Program-made: the position numbers and the translations under genes
Notes under the pieces: model-generated
The model's database searches: none
What the model was told of the DNA's origin: nothing
What the model saw: the letters and a program-made list of their open reading frames with translations, nothing else
Part shown: positions 28,022 through 35,703 of the stretch, in pieces
Layout: each line of letters starts with the position of its first letter
Position numbering within the stretch: the first letter of the stretch is position 1
Origin: Streptomyces viridochromogenes
GTDB taxonomy: Bacteria > Actinomycetota > Actinomycetes > Streptomycetales > Streptomycetaceae
Assembly (NCBI RefSeq): GCF_001270495.1
Contig: NZ_LGUR01000208.1
Coordinates: forward strand, 32,909-96,908
Direction: 5' to 3'
DNA length: 64,000 bases

Positions 28022-28603
28022 TCACAGGACGAGCGCGCAGACGAGCGCTGCCAGGGCGCCCAGGGCGAAGAGGCCGCCCAGCACGGGGCCGGTGACGGAT
28101 CGGGCGGGCAGGTGCTGCCAGGAGGCCGCGAGGCCGGGGCCGCCCCGGCCGCCGAAGCCGGTCAGGAGGCAGTAGATGCCGACGGCCAGCACGGAGAGGC
28201 AGAAGGCGAGGATCGCGGCGTCGTCCCCGGGGTCCCGGTCCTGCGGCTGCTCGAAGGTGCCATCCACTTCAACCACGGGGATTTTGGCCCCGCTTTCGAA
28301 ACGCGATGACGTTTCCACGACCACGTCCTGATAGGTGGCCTTGCCGTCCTGTGCGCTCCAGTTCCCGGTGCAGCTGAACTTGAGTTCCGTAGAACGCCTG
28401 TGCGTGCCGTAGTGGGTCTTCGTGTGCGTCTCGCATGAAGAAATCGTGAGGGTTCCTTCGGTGCCGTCACCGGCGAGTTCGCTGCGCAGTTCCGGAATGG
28501 TCACCGTGGCGACGACCGCGGCCACGAGGAGCAGTCCCAATCCGAGGAGTCGCCCCATCCACAGACTCCCCGTCCTGCCGTAACGCGGCTGTGTTGTCAC
28601 CAC
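28022..28603 (-). CDS. Membrane protein with extracytoplasmic two-Cys domain (copy 2 of 3)
   Basis: 193 residues from GTG 28603, with AAGGGGA eight bases upstream. Helix LLGLGLLLVAAVVATVTI, then an outer domain with GTLTISSCETHTKTH and FSCTGNWSAQDGKATYQD, then helices AILAFCLSVLAVGIYCLLTGF and VLGGLFALGALAALVCALVL. Same layout as the adjacent gene at 27,397, 40 bases downstream on the same strand, so the two are probably a tandem duplicate in one operon. Function unknown. Confidence 0.75.
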   Translation of the reverse strand: MVTTQPRYGRTGSLWMGRLLGLGLLLVAAVVATVTIPELRSELAGDGTEGTLTISSCETHTKTHYGTHRRSTELKFSCTGNWSAQDGKATYQDVVVETSSRFESGAKIPVVEVDGTFEQPQDRDPGDDAAILAFCLSVLAVGIYCLLTGFGGRGGPGLAASWQHLPARSVTGPVLGGLFALGALAALVCALVL

Positions 28604-28732
28604 TTTTGGTGTCCCCTTGAATGACTTGACGATCTCTTGACTGGTGGGTTTGGCAGGGCTGTGCGCGAGGAGTCTAAGGTATCGGTCTGTCGTCCAATAT
28701 GAACTACGGCAACGGGAGTTCGGGGGAGCGCC

Positions 28733-29059
28733 ATGGAGTTCGACACCTTTAACGTGGACACGGATGTGCTGCGCAGGCAGGGAGGGAAGTTCACCGATCT
28801 CGGAGGTGATTTCTCGACCGCGTCCAAGTGGCTCCAGGATGCCCTCGAAGGGCTGGGAGAGCCCTGGGCGGAGGCGGACTTCGGGGAAATCTTCGGTCAG
28901 GTCTACACGCCGATTCGCGACGGAATCTTCACATCGATGGACAGCCTTGCGGAACGGCTCCAGAAGATCGGAGATGGCCTACAGGAAATGGCGCGAAACT
29001 ACGACGCATCGGATACGTCGAACAGTGGCCTCATGAACGGAATCTCCGGCCAACTCTAA
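28733..29059 (+). CDS. Small YxxxD helical-hairpin T7SS cargo
   Basis: 108 residues. FDTFNVDTDVLRRQGGKF starts the first helix; the turn carries PWAEADFGEIFGQVY rather than WXG, a pattern shared with the gene at 46,869. The second helix ends in YDASDTSN (YxxxD). It sits 21 bases before the CpnT-type gene and is probably its export partner, as small Esx-like proteins accompany larger substrates. Confidence 0.85.
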   Translation: MEFDTFNVDTDVLRRQGGKFTDLGGDFSTASKWLQDALEGLGEPWAEADFGEIFGQVYTPIRDGIFTSMDSLAERLQKIGDGLQEMARNYDASDTSNSGLMNGISGQL

Positions 29060-29080
29060 TTAAATTCGGGGGCTATTGGC

Positions 29081-30247
29081 ATGTCGCTCACATTGCCCGG
29101 TGAGCTTGTCTGGGTGCTTGACCTTCTCGGTTACACCTGGCCGGAGGTCGACGAAGAAGCACTGCACAAGGTCGCAGAGACCTGGCGGGCTTTCGGTGAC
29201 CGACTCGAAGAGATCCAGAGAGAGGGCGAAGGTCTCGCCCGTACCGTTGTCGCCCATAACTTCGGCACGGCTGTGGACGGGTTCAGCAAGGACTGGGGCG
29301 CCTACACCGGCGCGAACGGCGAGGACCGCTACCTGCCGGACGCGAAGACCGCGTGCGAAGTGATCGCCTTCGCCTTCGACGCGGCCGCGGTGGCGGTACT
29401 CACGGCGAAGCTGGCCGTGATCGCACAACTCGTAGCCCTGGCCTTCGAGATCATCGCGGCGCAGGCGGCCGCTCCCTTCACCTTCGGACTGTCCGAGGTC
29501 GGTGCGCTCGGCGCGACACAGGCCACGCGACTGATCGTCCGAGAGCTGCTGGACCGGCTCAAGAGGGAGGTCATGGAGGCGGTCACCAAGGCCATGGAGC
29601 ACGCCACCATGGACGCCGTCAAGAAGATCGCCAAGGAGCAGCTCGAGAAGATCACCAAGGAGAAGGTCAAGCAGTTCGCCAAGGACCAACTCAAGGAGCA
29701 CGCCAAGCAGTTCGTCCAGGAGAAGGTCGTCGACGCCGCCAAGGAGAAGGCCACGGAAGCGGCCGTCGGAATGGCGCAGAACATCGGCCGGCAGAGCATC
29801 GAGACCTACTTCGACGCACGGTCCGGTGTCGACCTCGGCGAGACGGCGGACGTGGCGAAGAAAGCGGCCGGCGACTATGTGGACGGCCTCAAGAACGAGG
29901 TCACGGGTGGCGAGGGATCGACCTTCGCCGACTACGTGGACCCGGCCACGCACGTGAACAACGCCGTGGACCACGCGACGGAACGGGTCACCGGGGCGGC
30001 CGGCGACCGCGTACAGCACGGTGTCGACGCGATCTCCGGACGAGGTTCCGACGCCGCGCAGACGGCCGACAGCCTTTCCGGCACGGCGTCCTCCACAGCG
30101 GGCTCCGGCTCCTCCGGCTCCTCCGCTGCTTCCTCGGGCACCACACAGACATCGACCAGGCCGGCGGCCACCGCCTCCGCGGCGGCATCGGCGGGCTCCG
30201 GGTCCTCCGGGGGCGCGGACGACTGGGCCCGGAACGAGTTCGGCTGA
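29081..30247 (+). CDS. CpnT-N-terminal-type T7SS substrate without a recognisable toxin domain
   Basis: 388 residues. Residues 1-~165 match the start of the big toxin at 41,228: LPGELVWVLDLLGYTWPEVDEE against LPDELEWVLEMLGYKWP, an amphipathic AKLAVIAQLVALAFEI, then APFTFGLSEVGALGATQATRLIVRELLD. This is the WXG-like leader found in CpnT-type proteins. After it come long charged, probably coiled-coil helices (KKIAKEQLEKITKEKVKQFAKDQ), then a Ser/Gly/Thr-rich end closing in WARNEFG. No catalytic domain is seen, so it may be a naked carrier, a structural substrate, or a toxin that lost its tip. The 207 bases after it hold only a short Ala/Pro-rich open stretch that I do not call a gene. Confidence 0.82.
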   Translation: MSLTLPGELVWVLDLLGYTWPEVDEEALHKVAETWRAFGDRLEEIQREGEGLARTVVAHNFGTAVDGFSKDWGAYTGANGEDRYLPDAKTACEVIAFAFDAAAVAVLTAKLAVIAQLVALAFEIIAAQAAAPFTFGLSEVGALGATQATRLIVRELLDRLKREVMEAVTKAMEHATMDAVKKIAKEQLEKITKEKVKQFAKDQLKEHAKQFVQEKVVDAAKEKATEAAVGMAQNIGRQSIETYFDARSGVDLGETADVAKKAAGDYVDGLKNEVTGGEGSTFADYVDPATHVNNAVDHATERVTGAAGDRVQHGVDAISGRGSDAAQTADSLSGTASSTAGSGSSGSSAASSGTTQTSTRPAATASAAASAGSGSSGGADDWARNEFG

Positions 30248-30454
30248 CACCACCCCCGCCACCGCCCCAGCCACGGCTTCAGCTGTGCTCCCATACACAG
30301 CTCCGGCCTGGCCAACGCTCCCCGCTGGCGGACAGGTCGGCTCGGCGGGTATGTTCGCGCCGGCCGAGGCACAGGCAGTCACCGCCGGGGTGGGCGCCAG
30401 TGGTTACGGCCACCGGGCCGTGTGACGGACGTAGAGGTGTAGAGGTAAGGATCA

Positions 30455-30739
30455 ATGGGTTTCCTCGGTGGGGTCGACGACCTGGAGCGCTTCCTCACCC
30501 GCTCCTGCTACCTGAGCATCGCGTCCGTGCCGGCCTGCTGCGGCCTTATGGTCTTCCTCATCGGAGACGGTGGGTGGCGATTCAGCTATCTGTTGAGCGC
30601 CGTGGTCCCGCTGATCGCGGCCTACCTGGGCGTCCGTGCCAAGCGAGAGATCCGTACGGGAATGTCGGCCACGGCGTTCGGACTCGCCTTCGCCTCCGTG
30701 CCGTTGATGCTTGCGCTGGCGTATCTCGAAGGCTCGTGA
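30455..30739 (+). CDS. Small membrane protein
   Basis: 94 residues; SD GGTAAGGA lies three bases before the ATG. Three hydrophobic segments: IASVPACCGLMVFLIGD, FSYLLSAVVPLIAAYLGV, ATAFGLAFASVPLMLALAYL. Family unknown. It precedes the paralogous membrane-protein gene at 30,792 by 52 bases. Confidence 0.7.
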   Translation: MGFLGGVDDLERFLTRSCYLSIASVPACCGLMVFLIGDGGWRFSYLLSAVVPLIAAYLGVRAKREIRTGMSATAFGLAFASVPLMLALAYLEGS

Positions 30740-30791
30740 CGTGATTGGCCGCCCGCCTGCGGGTGGTCGTCGACCGATAGGGTCGGCTGAC

Positions 30792-31184
30792 ATGACAACG
30801 CATGGCGGTAACGCGGCGAACAGGTCGGACGGATCGAGCGGGCGGCCCCGGTCCTCCGGGGCGAGCACGGACGAACTGCGTGCGGAGTTCCACGCTCAGG
30901 GCCGACCGGGCCTCGCGGAGGAACGGCGGCGCGACGCGCGGCAGGCACGAGGGATGTACACGGCGTTCGCCGGGCTGGTCGCCGTCGTATGCCTGGTCCT
31001 GATCGTCGTACGCCTCGTTCAGGGCGATGCGCTCGGCGTCTGGGTCGCCACGTATGCCATGGGTGTGGCCCTCGGCGGTTGGGGTTTTGTGCTCGCCCGG
31101 ATCGGTCACACGCGCTGGGCGATGATGGTCACCTGTATCGGGGCGGCGCTGGCGGGTCTCGGTGACAGCCCTGCCTTCCGCTGA
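30792..31184 (+). CDS. Small membrane protein, DELR family copy 1 of 3
   Basis: 130 residues from ATG 30792 (MTTHGG). The cytoplasmic N-terminus contains STDELRAEFHAQGRPGLAEERRRDARQARG, then three to four hydrophobic segments (FAGLVAVVCLVLIVVRLV, VWVATYAMGVALGGWGFVLA, RWAMMVTCIGAALAGLGD). The same layout, D-E-L-R-x-x-F-x-x-Q-x-x-PG-x-A-x-x-R then helices with an ARxGxTRxAMM-type loop, occurs at 33,211 and 45,953. All three flank the toxin-immunity region; function unknown. Confidence 0.75.
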   Translation: MTTHGGNAANRSDGSSGRPRSSGASTDELRAEFHAQGRPGLAEERRRDARQARGMYTAFAGLVAVVCLVLIVVRLVQGDALGVWVATYAMGVALGGWGFVLARIGHTRWAMMVTCIGAALAGLGDSPAFR

Positions 31185-31280
31185 GGCGGGTCGCCGGCCG
31201 GCCGAGCGAGGACCCGGGTTCGGCTCAGCCACCGACCGGGCACCGGGCGGTGGCCCCCGGACCGGCATCTGAAGATGACG

Positions 31281-31991
31281 TCACGCCTGGCGGCGCCTGC
31301 TACCGATGAGGTGGGCGAGGCCCCAGGCGGCGGCCGCGGCGAGTACGAGGCCGAGCGGAGAGAACCAGTCGACTCCGCCGTCGATCTCGTTGTTCCACCA
31401 GCCCTTGGCCGGAATCAGGGGGTCGGCCTCCATCATGTCCCCGATGGCGGCGGGCGATTGGCGGTCGGCGATGATGAGCGGAATGGCGTTGGTGTAGCCG
31501 AAGAAGGCGCCGAGGGCGGCGATGACGGCTCCGCTGATGTGGGCGCCGGTGTTGCGATGACCCACCAGACCGATCAAGCAGCCGACAACCGCGCCGTTCA
31601 GCAGCGCGTGACCCAGGTAGAGGGTGTTGGCCGTCGTGATCGTCTGGTCCTCGTAAGTGGCCAGGATGAGACCGCTGTAGAGCATCGAGACGATGACCGA
31701 GGCGAAGAACCCGAGGAAGACCGCGCCGACCGGATGACCGCTCGCGTTCGGCCGCTGCCCGAAGGGGGGCGCCTGGAACGGCGGTGTCGGCTGCATCGGA
31801 TACATCGGCTGCCCCGGCACCGGCGGCGGAGCTCCGTGGTGCATCGGCGGGTGGCCGGGGGCCTGCACCGGGGGCTGCGGAGGGCCGAATCCCGGTGCCT
31901 GCTGTGGCGGAGGGGGCTGGTTGTAAGGGTTGTTGGGAGAGTGCGGCGGCTGTGGAGGCGGCGGTGGCGGTTGGAACGGCGGCTGAGTCAT
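31281..31991 (-). CDS. Membrane protein with Pro-rich N-terminal tail
   Basis: 236 residues. Residues 1-~85 are Pro/Gln-rich (PPPPPPQPPHSPNNPYNQPP and MYPMQPTPPF), probably cytoplasmic and disordered. Four to five helices follow: PVGAVFLGFFASVIVSMLYSGLIL, LLNGAVVGCLIGLVGH, ISGAVIAALGAFFGYTNAIPLII and GLVLAAAAAWGLAHLIG. No enzymatic motif is visible. Similar Pro-tailed membrane proteins are common in Streptomyces; function unknown. Confidence 0.75.
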   Translation of the reverse strand: MTQPPFQPPPPPPQPPHSPNNPYNQPPPPQQAPGFGPPQPPVQAPGHPPMHHGAPPPVPGQPMYPMQPTPPFQAPPFGQRPNASGHPVGAVFLGFFASVIVSMLYSGLILATYEDQTITTANTLYLGHALLNGAVVGCLIGLVGHRNTGAHISGAVIAALGAFFGYTNAIPLIIADRQSPAAIGDMMEADPLIPAKGWWNNEIDGGVDWFSPLGLVLAAAAAWGLAHLIGSRRRQA

Positions 31992-32039
31992 CGGATTCCC
32001 ACGGAGTGAACTGACTGGACCAGCAAGCTATCAGTGAGA

Positions 32040-32430
32040 TCAGGAGGGGGCCGTCGGAGCCGGAGCGGGCCGCGTGAAGGGCGCTCTCCGGGGCGGGGGA
32101 CGTGGCGGATGTGTAGAGGTGTCGGACGTGCGCCATGAACGTCGACACGCTTGCCCCGGAGGGGCCCGCAGCGCCACGTCGGCGGTGTTCTCCTGGTACT
32201 CCACCTCGAAAGGCAGTGGTTCTCCCTGGAACCGCGGCTGGTCGTAACTGCCGAAGCTTCGCACCGCGTGGCCTTCGCGGGAGACATACCAGTTCTCGGC
32301 GGAGTTGTACGGGTCGAGAAAGCCTGCGCAGGAGGGACTCGGCACCCCACTTCAGCCGGGACGTGCCGTCCTCTCCGGCATACGGCAGCAGAGTGTCGAT
32401 GACCTGTACGCCGAGGGCGACCAGCTGGTC
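32040..32430 (-). pseudogene. Frameshifted remnant of an unknown gene
   Basis: On the minus strand one frame reads LVALGVQVIDTLLPYAGEDG then LKWGAESLLR, and a second frame continues FLDPYNSAENWYVSREGHAV and YDQPRFQGEPLPFEVEYQEN before losing coding character near 32,150. The text looks protein-like, but there is a frame break near 32,325 and no start. The product is not recognised. It lies just beside a repeated segment also present at 45.8 kb, so it may be the stub of a duplicated cassette. Confidence 0.45.
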
Positions 32431-32580
32431 AGGGGTTTGCTGTCACAAGTCCGCAGCAGGCCGCCCCGGTTGTCCGGAGGGGCGCGACAAGGGGCCGGCC
32501 GTTCACGGTGTACGGCCCTGAGTGCGCTGTCGGTGTCCCTTGACGTCGGGTCGGCCGACGTGGCCCTCGGCGCGCTCGGA
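32427..32580. repeat. Duplicated segment, copy A
   Basis: About 155 bases closely similar to 45,748-45,905, including an exact 24-base block spanning TTTGCTGTCACAAGTCCG and its left flank, and GGTCGGCCGACGTGGCC. Copy A covers the 3' end of the PH-like membrane-protein gene and its downstream flank, so copy B is a detached duplicate of that end. Confidence 0.75.
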
Positions 32581-33171
32581 CTCGCCGAGCCAGATGTGCG
32601 GGACGTACCGCTGGACCGCCGAGACCAACTCCTGTCGGCAGGGGGTGGGGAAGGGGAGGCGGTAGCGCAGCCGGGGCAGCTCGGGGTGCAACGGCTCCTC
32701 GTCGCGGACCAGTGTCCACAGGACGGGGTCGTCCCGGTCGATGGGACCGGTGGGGAACAGTTCCAGGGAGTAGACCTTCTGGCTTTGGACCTTCTGGCTT
32801 CGGCCGAACCTGCTCCAGTACAGGCCGACTCCGGCAAGGCCCTGCCAGGGGATGATGTTCCGGTGCTTTCCGTTCTCGACCCACAGGCCGGTGGCGTCCA
32901 CGAGGATCCGGGCGCGACGGTTCGCCCAGTTGGCGATGAAGAGGAACACGCCGAGCGCACCGAGCAGCAACATGAAGACGAGACCCGCGTACCCGGCCGG
33001 GTTGGACTCCCCCTTCTGGTTCCCGGTAGCAACCACGACCGCGACAAAGACACCGACCGCGCCCAGCGCGATGAGCAGGACGGAGCAGGGGAGCCCGGTC
33101 ATGGCACCGCGGCGCCCGATCCGTATGACCGTGGCATCGGGCGCGGGGGAAGGCGTGTGCGAAGGCAACAT
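32503..33171 (-). CDS. PH-domain-like two-helix membrane protein
   Basis: 222 residues; AAGGT lies 8 bases before ATG 33171. Two helices (CSVLLIALGAVGVFVAVVVA and GLVFMLLLGALGVFLFIANWA) are followed by a beta-rich domain beginning ARILVDATGLWVENGKHRNIIPWQGLAGVGLYW, the typical start of bacterial PH-like domains (x-D-x-x-G-L-W-V-...-I-P-W-x-x-I-x-x-V). A C-terminal strand/helix set (LRYRLPFPTPCRQEL, SAVQRYVPHIW) follows. A decayed partial copy lies at 35,460-35,703. Role unknown; such proteins are membrane-anchored and often accompany secretion loci. Confidence 0.75.
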   Translation of the reverse strand: MLPSHTPSPAPDATVIRIGRRGAMTGLPCSVLLIALGAVGVFVAVVVATGNQKGESNPAGYAGLVFMLLLGALGVFLFIANWANRRARILVDATGLWVENGKHRNIIPWQGLAGVGLYWSRFGRSQKVQSQKVYSLELFPTGPIDRDDPVLWTLVRDEEPLHPELPRLRYRLPFPTPCRQELVSAVQRYVPHIWLGESERAEGHVGRPDVKGHRQRTQGRTP

Positions 33172-33210
33172 GGTGCGTGACCTTATCGAATTGACCTACG
33201 CTCCCTCCTC

Positions 33211-33606
33211 ATGACGACGCACGGCCGGGAACGCGGCGGGGAACAGGTACAGATGCAGGTGCCGACCGGTGAGGGGGATCCGATTTCGCCCGGCTTGGAT
33301 GAATTGAGGGCGAGTTTCCCGAGGCAGTCGGATCCGGGGTTCGCGAGACAGCGCTCGCAGCAGGCGCGGAGCGCTCGCGGTGGGCTCATGGCCGCAGGTG
33401 CGTTGGTCGCGCTGGTCTGCCTCTTCGTCATCATGGGACGTCTCGGCAGCGGTACGCAGGCGGGCGTGGGAACAGTGGTGTACGGCCTGTCCCTCGTCTC
33501 CGCCGGTCTCGGCGTGGAGTTGGCGCGTCGCGGACGCACCCGCCTGGCCATGATGGCGATCATTCTGGCGGCGGCGGGTGCGTCACTGGCGGACGCGCTG
33601 CCCTGA
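33211..33606 (+). CDS. Small membrane protein, DELR family copy 2 of 3
   Basis: 131 residues. N-terminus MTTHGRERGG, then LDELRASFPRQSDPGFARQRSQQARSARG, then helices (LMAAGALVALVCLFVIMG, GTVVYGLSLVSAGLGVELA, RLAMMAIILAAAGASLAD). The loop ELARRGRTRLAMM matches ELARRGRTRWATV in copy 3. It is divergent from the PH-like gene (39-base gap). Its last 24 bases overlap the 3' end of the convergent gene. Confidence 0.78.
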   Translation: MTTHGRERGGEQVQMQVPTGEGDPISPGLDELRASFPRQSDPGFARQRSQQARSARGGLMAAGALVALVCLFVIMGRLGSGTQAGVGTVVYGLSLVSAGLGVELARRGRTRLAMMAIILAAAGASLADALP

Positions 33607-34065
33607 CTGGGCGCCGAACCAGCGCCAGGCCCGGTCCATCCCGGTCTGGACGTACTCGGCATCCCTCGCGCCCTCCGCCGTCGGAGGGGCGGCCTGCTGC
33701 ACCGCCAACTCCGCGCCATGCGCGTACCGTTTCCTGACCCGCACCGCGGCATCGGGGTCCGTGGTCTTGCCGTCCTCGGAGACGAAGGTGCCCTCACAGC
33801 GGACGGGCCGCCGATTCTTACGGCTGCTGCGGGAGGCGTTGCCCGGGTAGCTCACCTCGCACTGCTGCACCGTCAGTGCGCCGCGCGTGCCCGCCCAACC
33901 CGCTGTGTACGCCCCCTCGTACGCGCCGAATCCGCTCAGGACGAGCCCCACGATCAGAAAGACCAGACCGCCCGCTCGCCCGAGGCGCCCGAAGACTCCG
34001 CCGACGAGCCCGGTGAGGGAGCGGCCGGCGCCTGTGCCACTTCCTGTGCCTTGCGTCCGGGCCAT
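33583..34065 (-). CDS. Membrane protein with extracytoplasmic two-Cys domain (copy 3 of 3)
   Basis: 160 residues if started at ATG 34065 (MARTQGTGSG); the SD is weak, so an upstream start is possible. One clear N-terminal helix (GLVFLIVGLVLSGFGAYEGAY), then GALTVQQCEVSYPG and RPVRCEGTFVSEDGKTTDPD, the same two-Cys pattern as the genes at 27,397 and 28,022. Unlike those it lacks the two C-terminal membrane helices, ending in WRWFGAQSGQRVRQ. It may be truncated or a shorter branch. Confidence 0.65.
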   Translation of the reverse strand: MARTQGTGSGTGAGRSLTGLVGGVFGRLGRAGGLVFLIVGLVLSGFGAYEGAYTAGWAGTRGALTVQQCEVSYPGNASRSSRKNRRPVRCEGTFVSEDGKTTDPDAAVRVRKRYAHGAELAVQQAAPPTAEGARDAEYVQTGMDRAWRWFGAQSGQRVRQ

Positions 34066-34130
34066 GGGCCCAGCATGGCACCCATGTGTGACGGGAGATA
34101 CTTCAGGTGCCGAGAGTCGAGGAGAAGCGA

Positions 34131-34559
34131 ATGACCAGGAACCCCGAGAACTCACCCAACCCGCAGGGCCCTTCGCAGGAACGCGGTGTGATCGACGAGG
34201 CACTCGAACCGGACCAGATCCGTTCCCTGAACTCCGCCCTGCGCCAGCTGTCCCAAACCGAAGGCGCGAGCAAGGAGCTGCAGGAGGCGGCCAAGAAGCT
34301 GCTCTCCGGCCGTCTCGCCCTGCGCGACGCCCTGGACGACCCCACGGTGTCCCGCGCCCTGGGCGGAGGCCTGGCGTCCCTGCGCGGTCAATGGGAGTCG
34401 TTGTCGGAGGAGCAACGCGATCAGGTCCGGCACGGTGAGCCGCTGGCCGACGGTGGCTCCTCCTCCGACCCGTCCGAGTCGAGGCGGTCGGAGGGCGAGA
34501 ACCCGCAGACCGGGAAGAGGAACCAGGGGCGGCACAGCGGCGGCTTCTCGCTCTACTGA
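34131..34559 (+). CDS. Small helical protein of the LSGR family (second copy)
   Basis: 142 residues from ATG 34131, with GGAG six bases upstream. The helical core LQEAAKKLLSGRLALRDALDD matches EMAKEVLSGRIGLREAV in the protein at 20,560; a Trp-containing helix (LRGQWESLSEEQRDQ) and an aromatic tail (SGGFSLY) are also shared. No membrane helix or signal. The fold appears to be a helical bundle; function unknown, linked by position to T7SS cargo. Confidence 0.75.
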   Translation: MTRNPENSPNPQGPSQERGVIDEALEPDQIRSLNSALRQLSQTEGASKELQEAAKKLLSGRLALRDALDDPTVSRALGGGLASLRGQWESLSEEQRDQVRHGEPLADGGSSSDPSESRRSEGENPQTGKRNQGRHSGGFSLY

Positions 34560-34639
34560 TGACGTGCTGACCATGCGCACCGGCAGGTCAGGACCGGAGC
34601 TGGTTCCGGTGCGGCGCGATGGCCCGCCACTCACACGGT

Positions 34640-34931
34640 CTGCCGGGGCAGGTCGAGTCCGAGCCGATGCCGGATGACCTCGGCGTACTCGGGCAGGCCG
34701 TCCTCGACGAACGCGGTCCCCAGAAGGGCGGCGCGCCGTATGACGGGTGCCTGGGCGCGGGTGAGCAGGGGGGCCGTACGCAGGTACGTACGAGCTGCCC
34801 GGCGCTCCCGTCACGACCAGAACGCGCGGGGTGCCGGGCCACTCCATCCGCCAGGCGGCGAGGGCACGCAGCACTGCTGTGCGGCCGCCGATGTAGGGAT
34901 GCGGTGCGTAGCCGTCAATGAGGCCGGCCAT
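34640..34931 (-). pseudogene. Internally deleted copy of the NTPase-like gene at 37,029
   Basis: ATG 34931 begins MAGLIDGYAPHPYIGGRTAV and reads LRALAAWR, PGTPRVLVVTGAPGS, matching the start of the intact gene (TDGYIPHPYVGGRSAA, LRALTAW, GAPRVLVLTGNPGSG). At ~34,800 it jumps to DNA resembling a region near the 3' third of the intact gene (about 37,505-37,665, coding ARTYLRVAPLLTRTQAPP to GLPEYAAA). About 1.2 kb is missing between the pieces. No further homology is seen past 34,640. Confidence 0.8.
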
Positions 34932-35012
34932 GGGTGTCAGTCCTGGTCGGGGTGGTGGGGCGAACAAGGAAGAGCGGTGTCGCGGGTCGGCCCGGCTGGG
35001 CTTGCCCGGCCC

Positions 35013-35318
35013 TCAGGTGTTCTGCGTGAGGTTCTTCCGGTACAGGGCGATGGCCTGCTCGGTCGGGTAGTTGGGGACGGTGACGGTCTCGCCGGTCTCC
35101 TTCGACACCACGATCTTGGCTCCACCGGGAGGGGCGGGCTGTGGTCGGCCGGATGCGTCGACGCCGGGCGGGAAGACCGCGTAGACCAGGTAGCCGATGT
35201 CGAACTCGTGGACGTTGAGTTCGGCGGGGGTGCCGTCGGGGAGTTCGGGCTGGGCGTAACGCGCGCGGACGATCTGGATGGCTTCGTCCGGGGTGGTGGG
35301 CGGTGTTTCGGGAGCCAT
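35013..35318 (-). CDS. Small immunity-type protein similar to the N-terminal domain of the SUKH-4 protein
   Basis: 101 residues from ATG 35318 with AGGAGA three bases upstream. It reads DEAIQIVRARYAQPE, HEFDIGYLVYAVFPPG, GAKIVVSKETGETVTVPNYP and EQAIALYRKNLTQNT. The same order (A-x2-x-A-x-x-W, EFDLGWVVWA, VVDRQTGELTVWPSVP, DEVVRMYRQKH) forms the first ~100 residues of the protein at 35,704, so this is a stand-alone version of that domain, resembling the YrhB/Imm35-type domain seen in immunity proteins. It sits between two gene remnants. No membrane segment. Confidence 0.72.
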   Translation of the reverse strand: MAPETPPTTPDEAIQIVRARYAQPELPDGTPAELNVHEFDIGYLVYAVFPPGVDASGRPQPAPPGGAKIVVSKETGETVTVPNYPTEQAIALYRKNLTQNT

Positions 35319-35459
35319 GGGTCTCCTGTTCGCTGTCCGGGTTGTGGTCGGCCGGCGCGTTGGCCAGGTGGGGAACTCGCCGTACCAGCTGCGGTCGAGG
35401 AGGCATTTCGGCAGGTATGGGGACTCGACGTCGATGGTGAAGCCCGAGTCCCGGGCGAG

Positions 35460-35703
35460 GCAGGCGATGGCCCTGGGCGCGCTCGGACTCTCCGAGTCAG
35501 AGGCGCGGGACGTGCTGCTGGACCGCCGAGACCAGCTCCTGTCGGCAGGGGGCGGGGAAGGGGAGGCGGGGAGTAGACGGTCCGGCGGCCCAACTTGCTT
35601 CAGTACGGACCGACTCCGGCGACCTGCCAGGGGGTGACGCTCCTGCGGTTTCCGTTCTCGACCCACAACCCGGTGCTGTCGACGAGGACCCGGGTACGGC
35701 GGG
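35460..35703 (-). pseudogene. Broken partial copy of the PH-like membrane-protein gene
   Basis: The minus strand reads RTRVLVDSTGLWVENGNRRS and TPWQVAGVGPY followed by a stop, matching RARILVDATGLWVENGKHRN and IPWQGLAGVGLYW of the gene at 32,503. About 60 bases on, the DNA matches the C-terminal part (SPPPADRSWSRR-frame, equivalent to FPTPCRQELVSAVQ). The membrane helices and the middle of the domain are missing. Confidence 0.75.

Noticed and set aside
30250..30425. Ala/Pro/Gly-rich open stretch after the CpnT-type gene as a separate gene or frameshifted tail
   Set aside because: No SD or start, and the preceding gene already ends in the natural-looking WARNEFG; not enough to support a gene.
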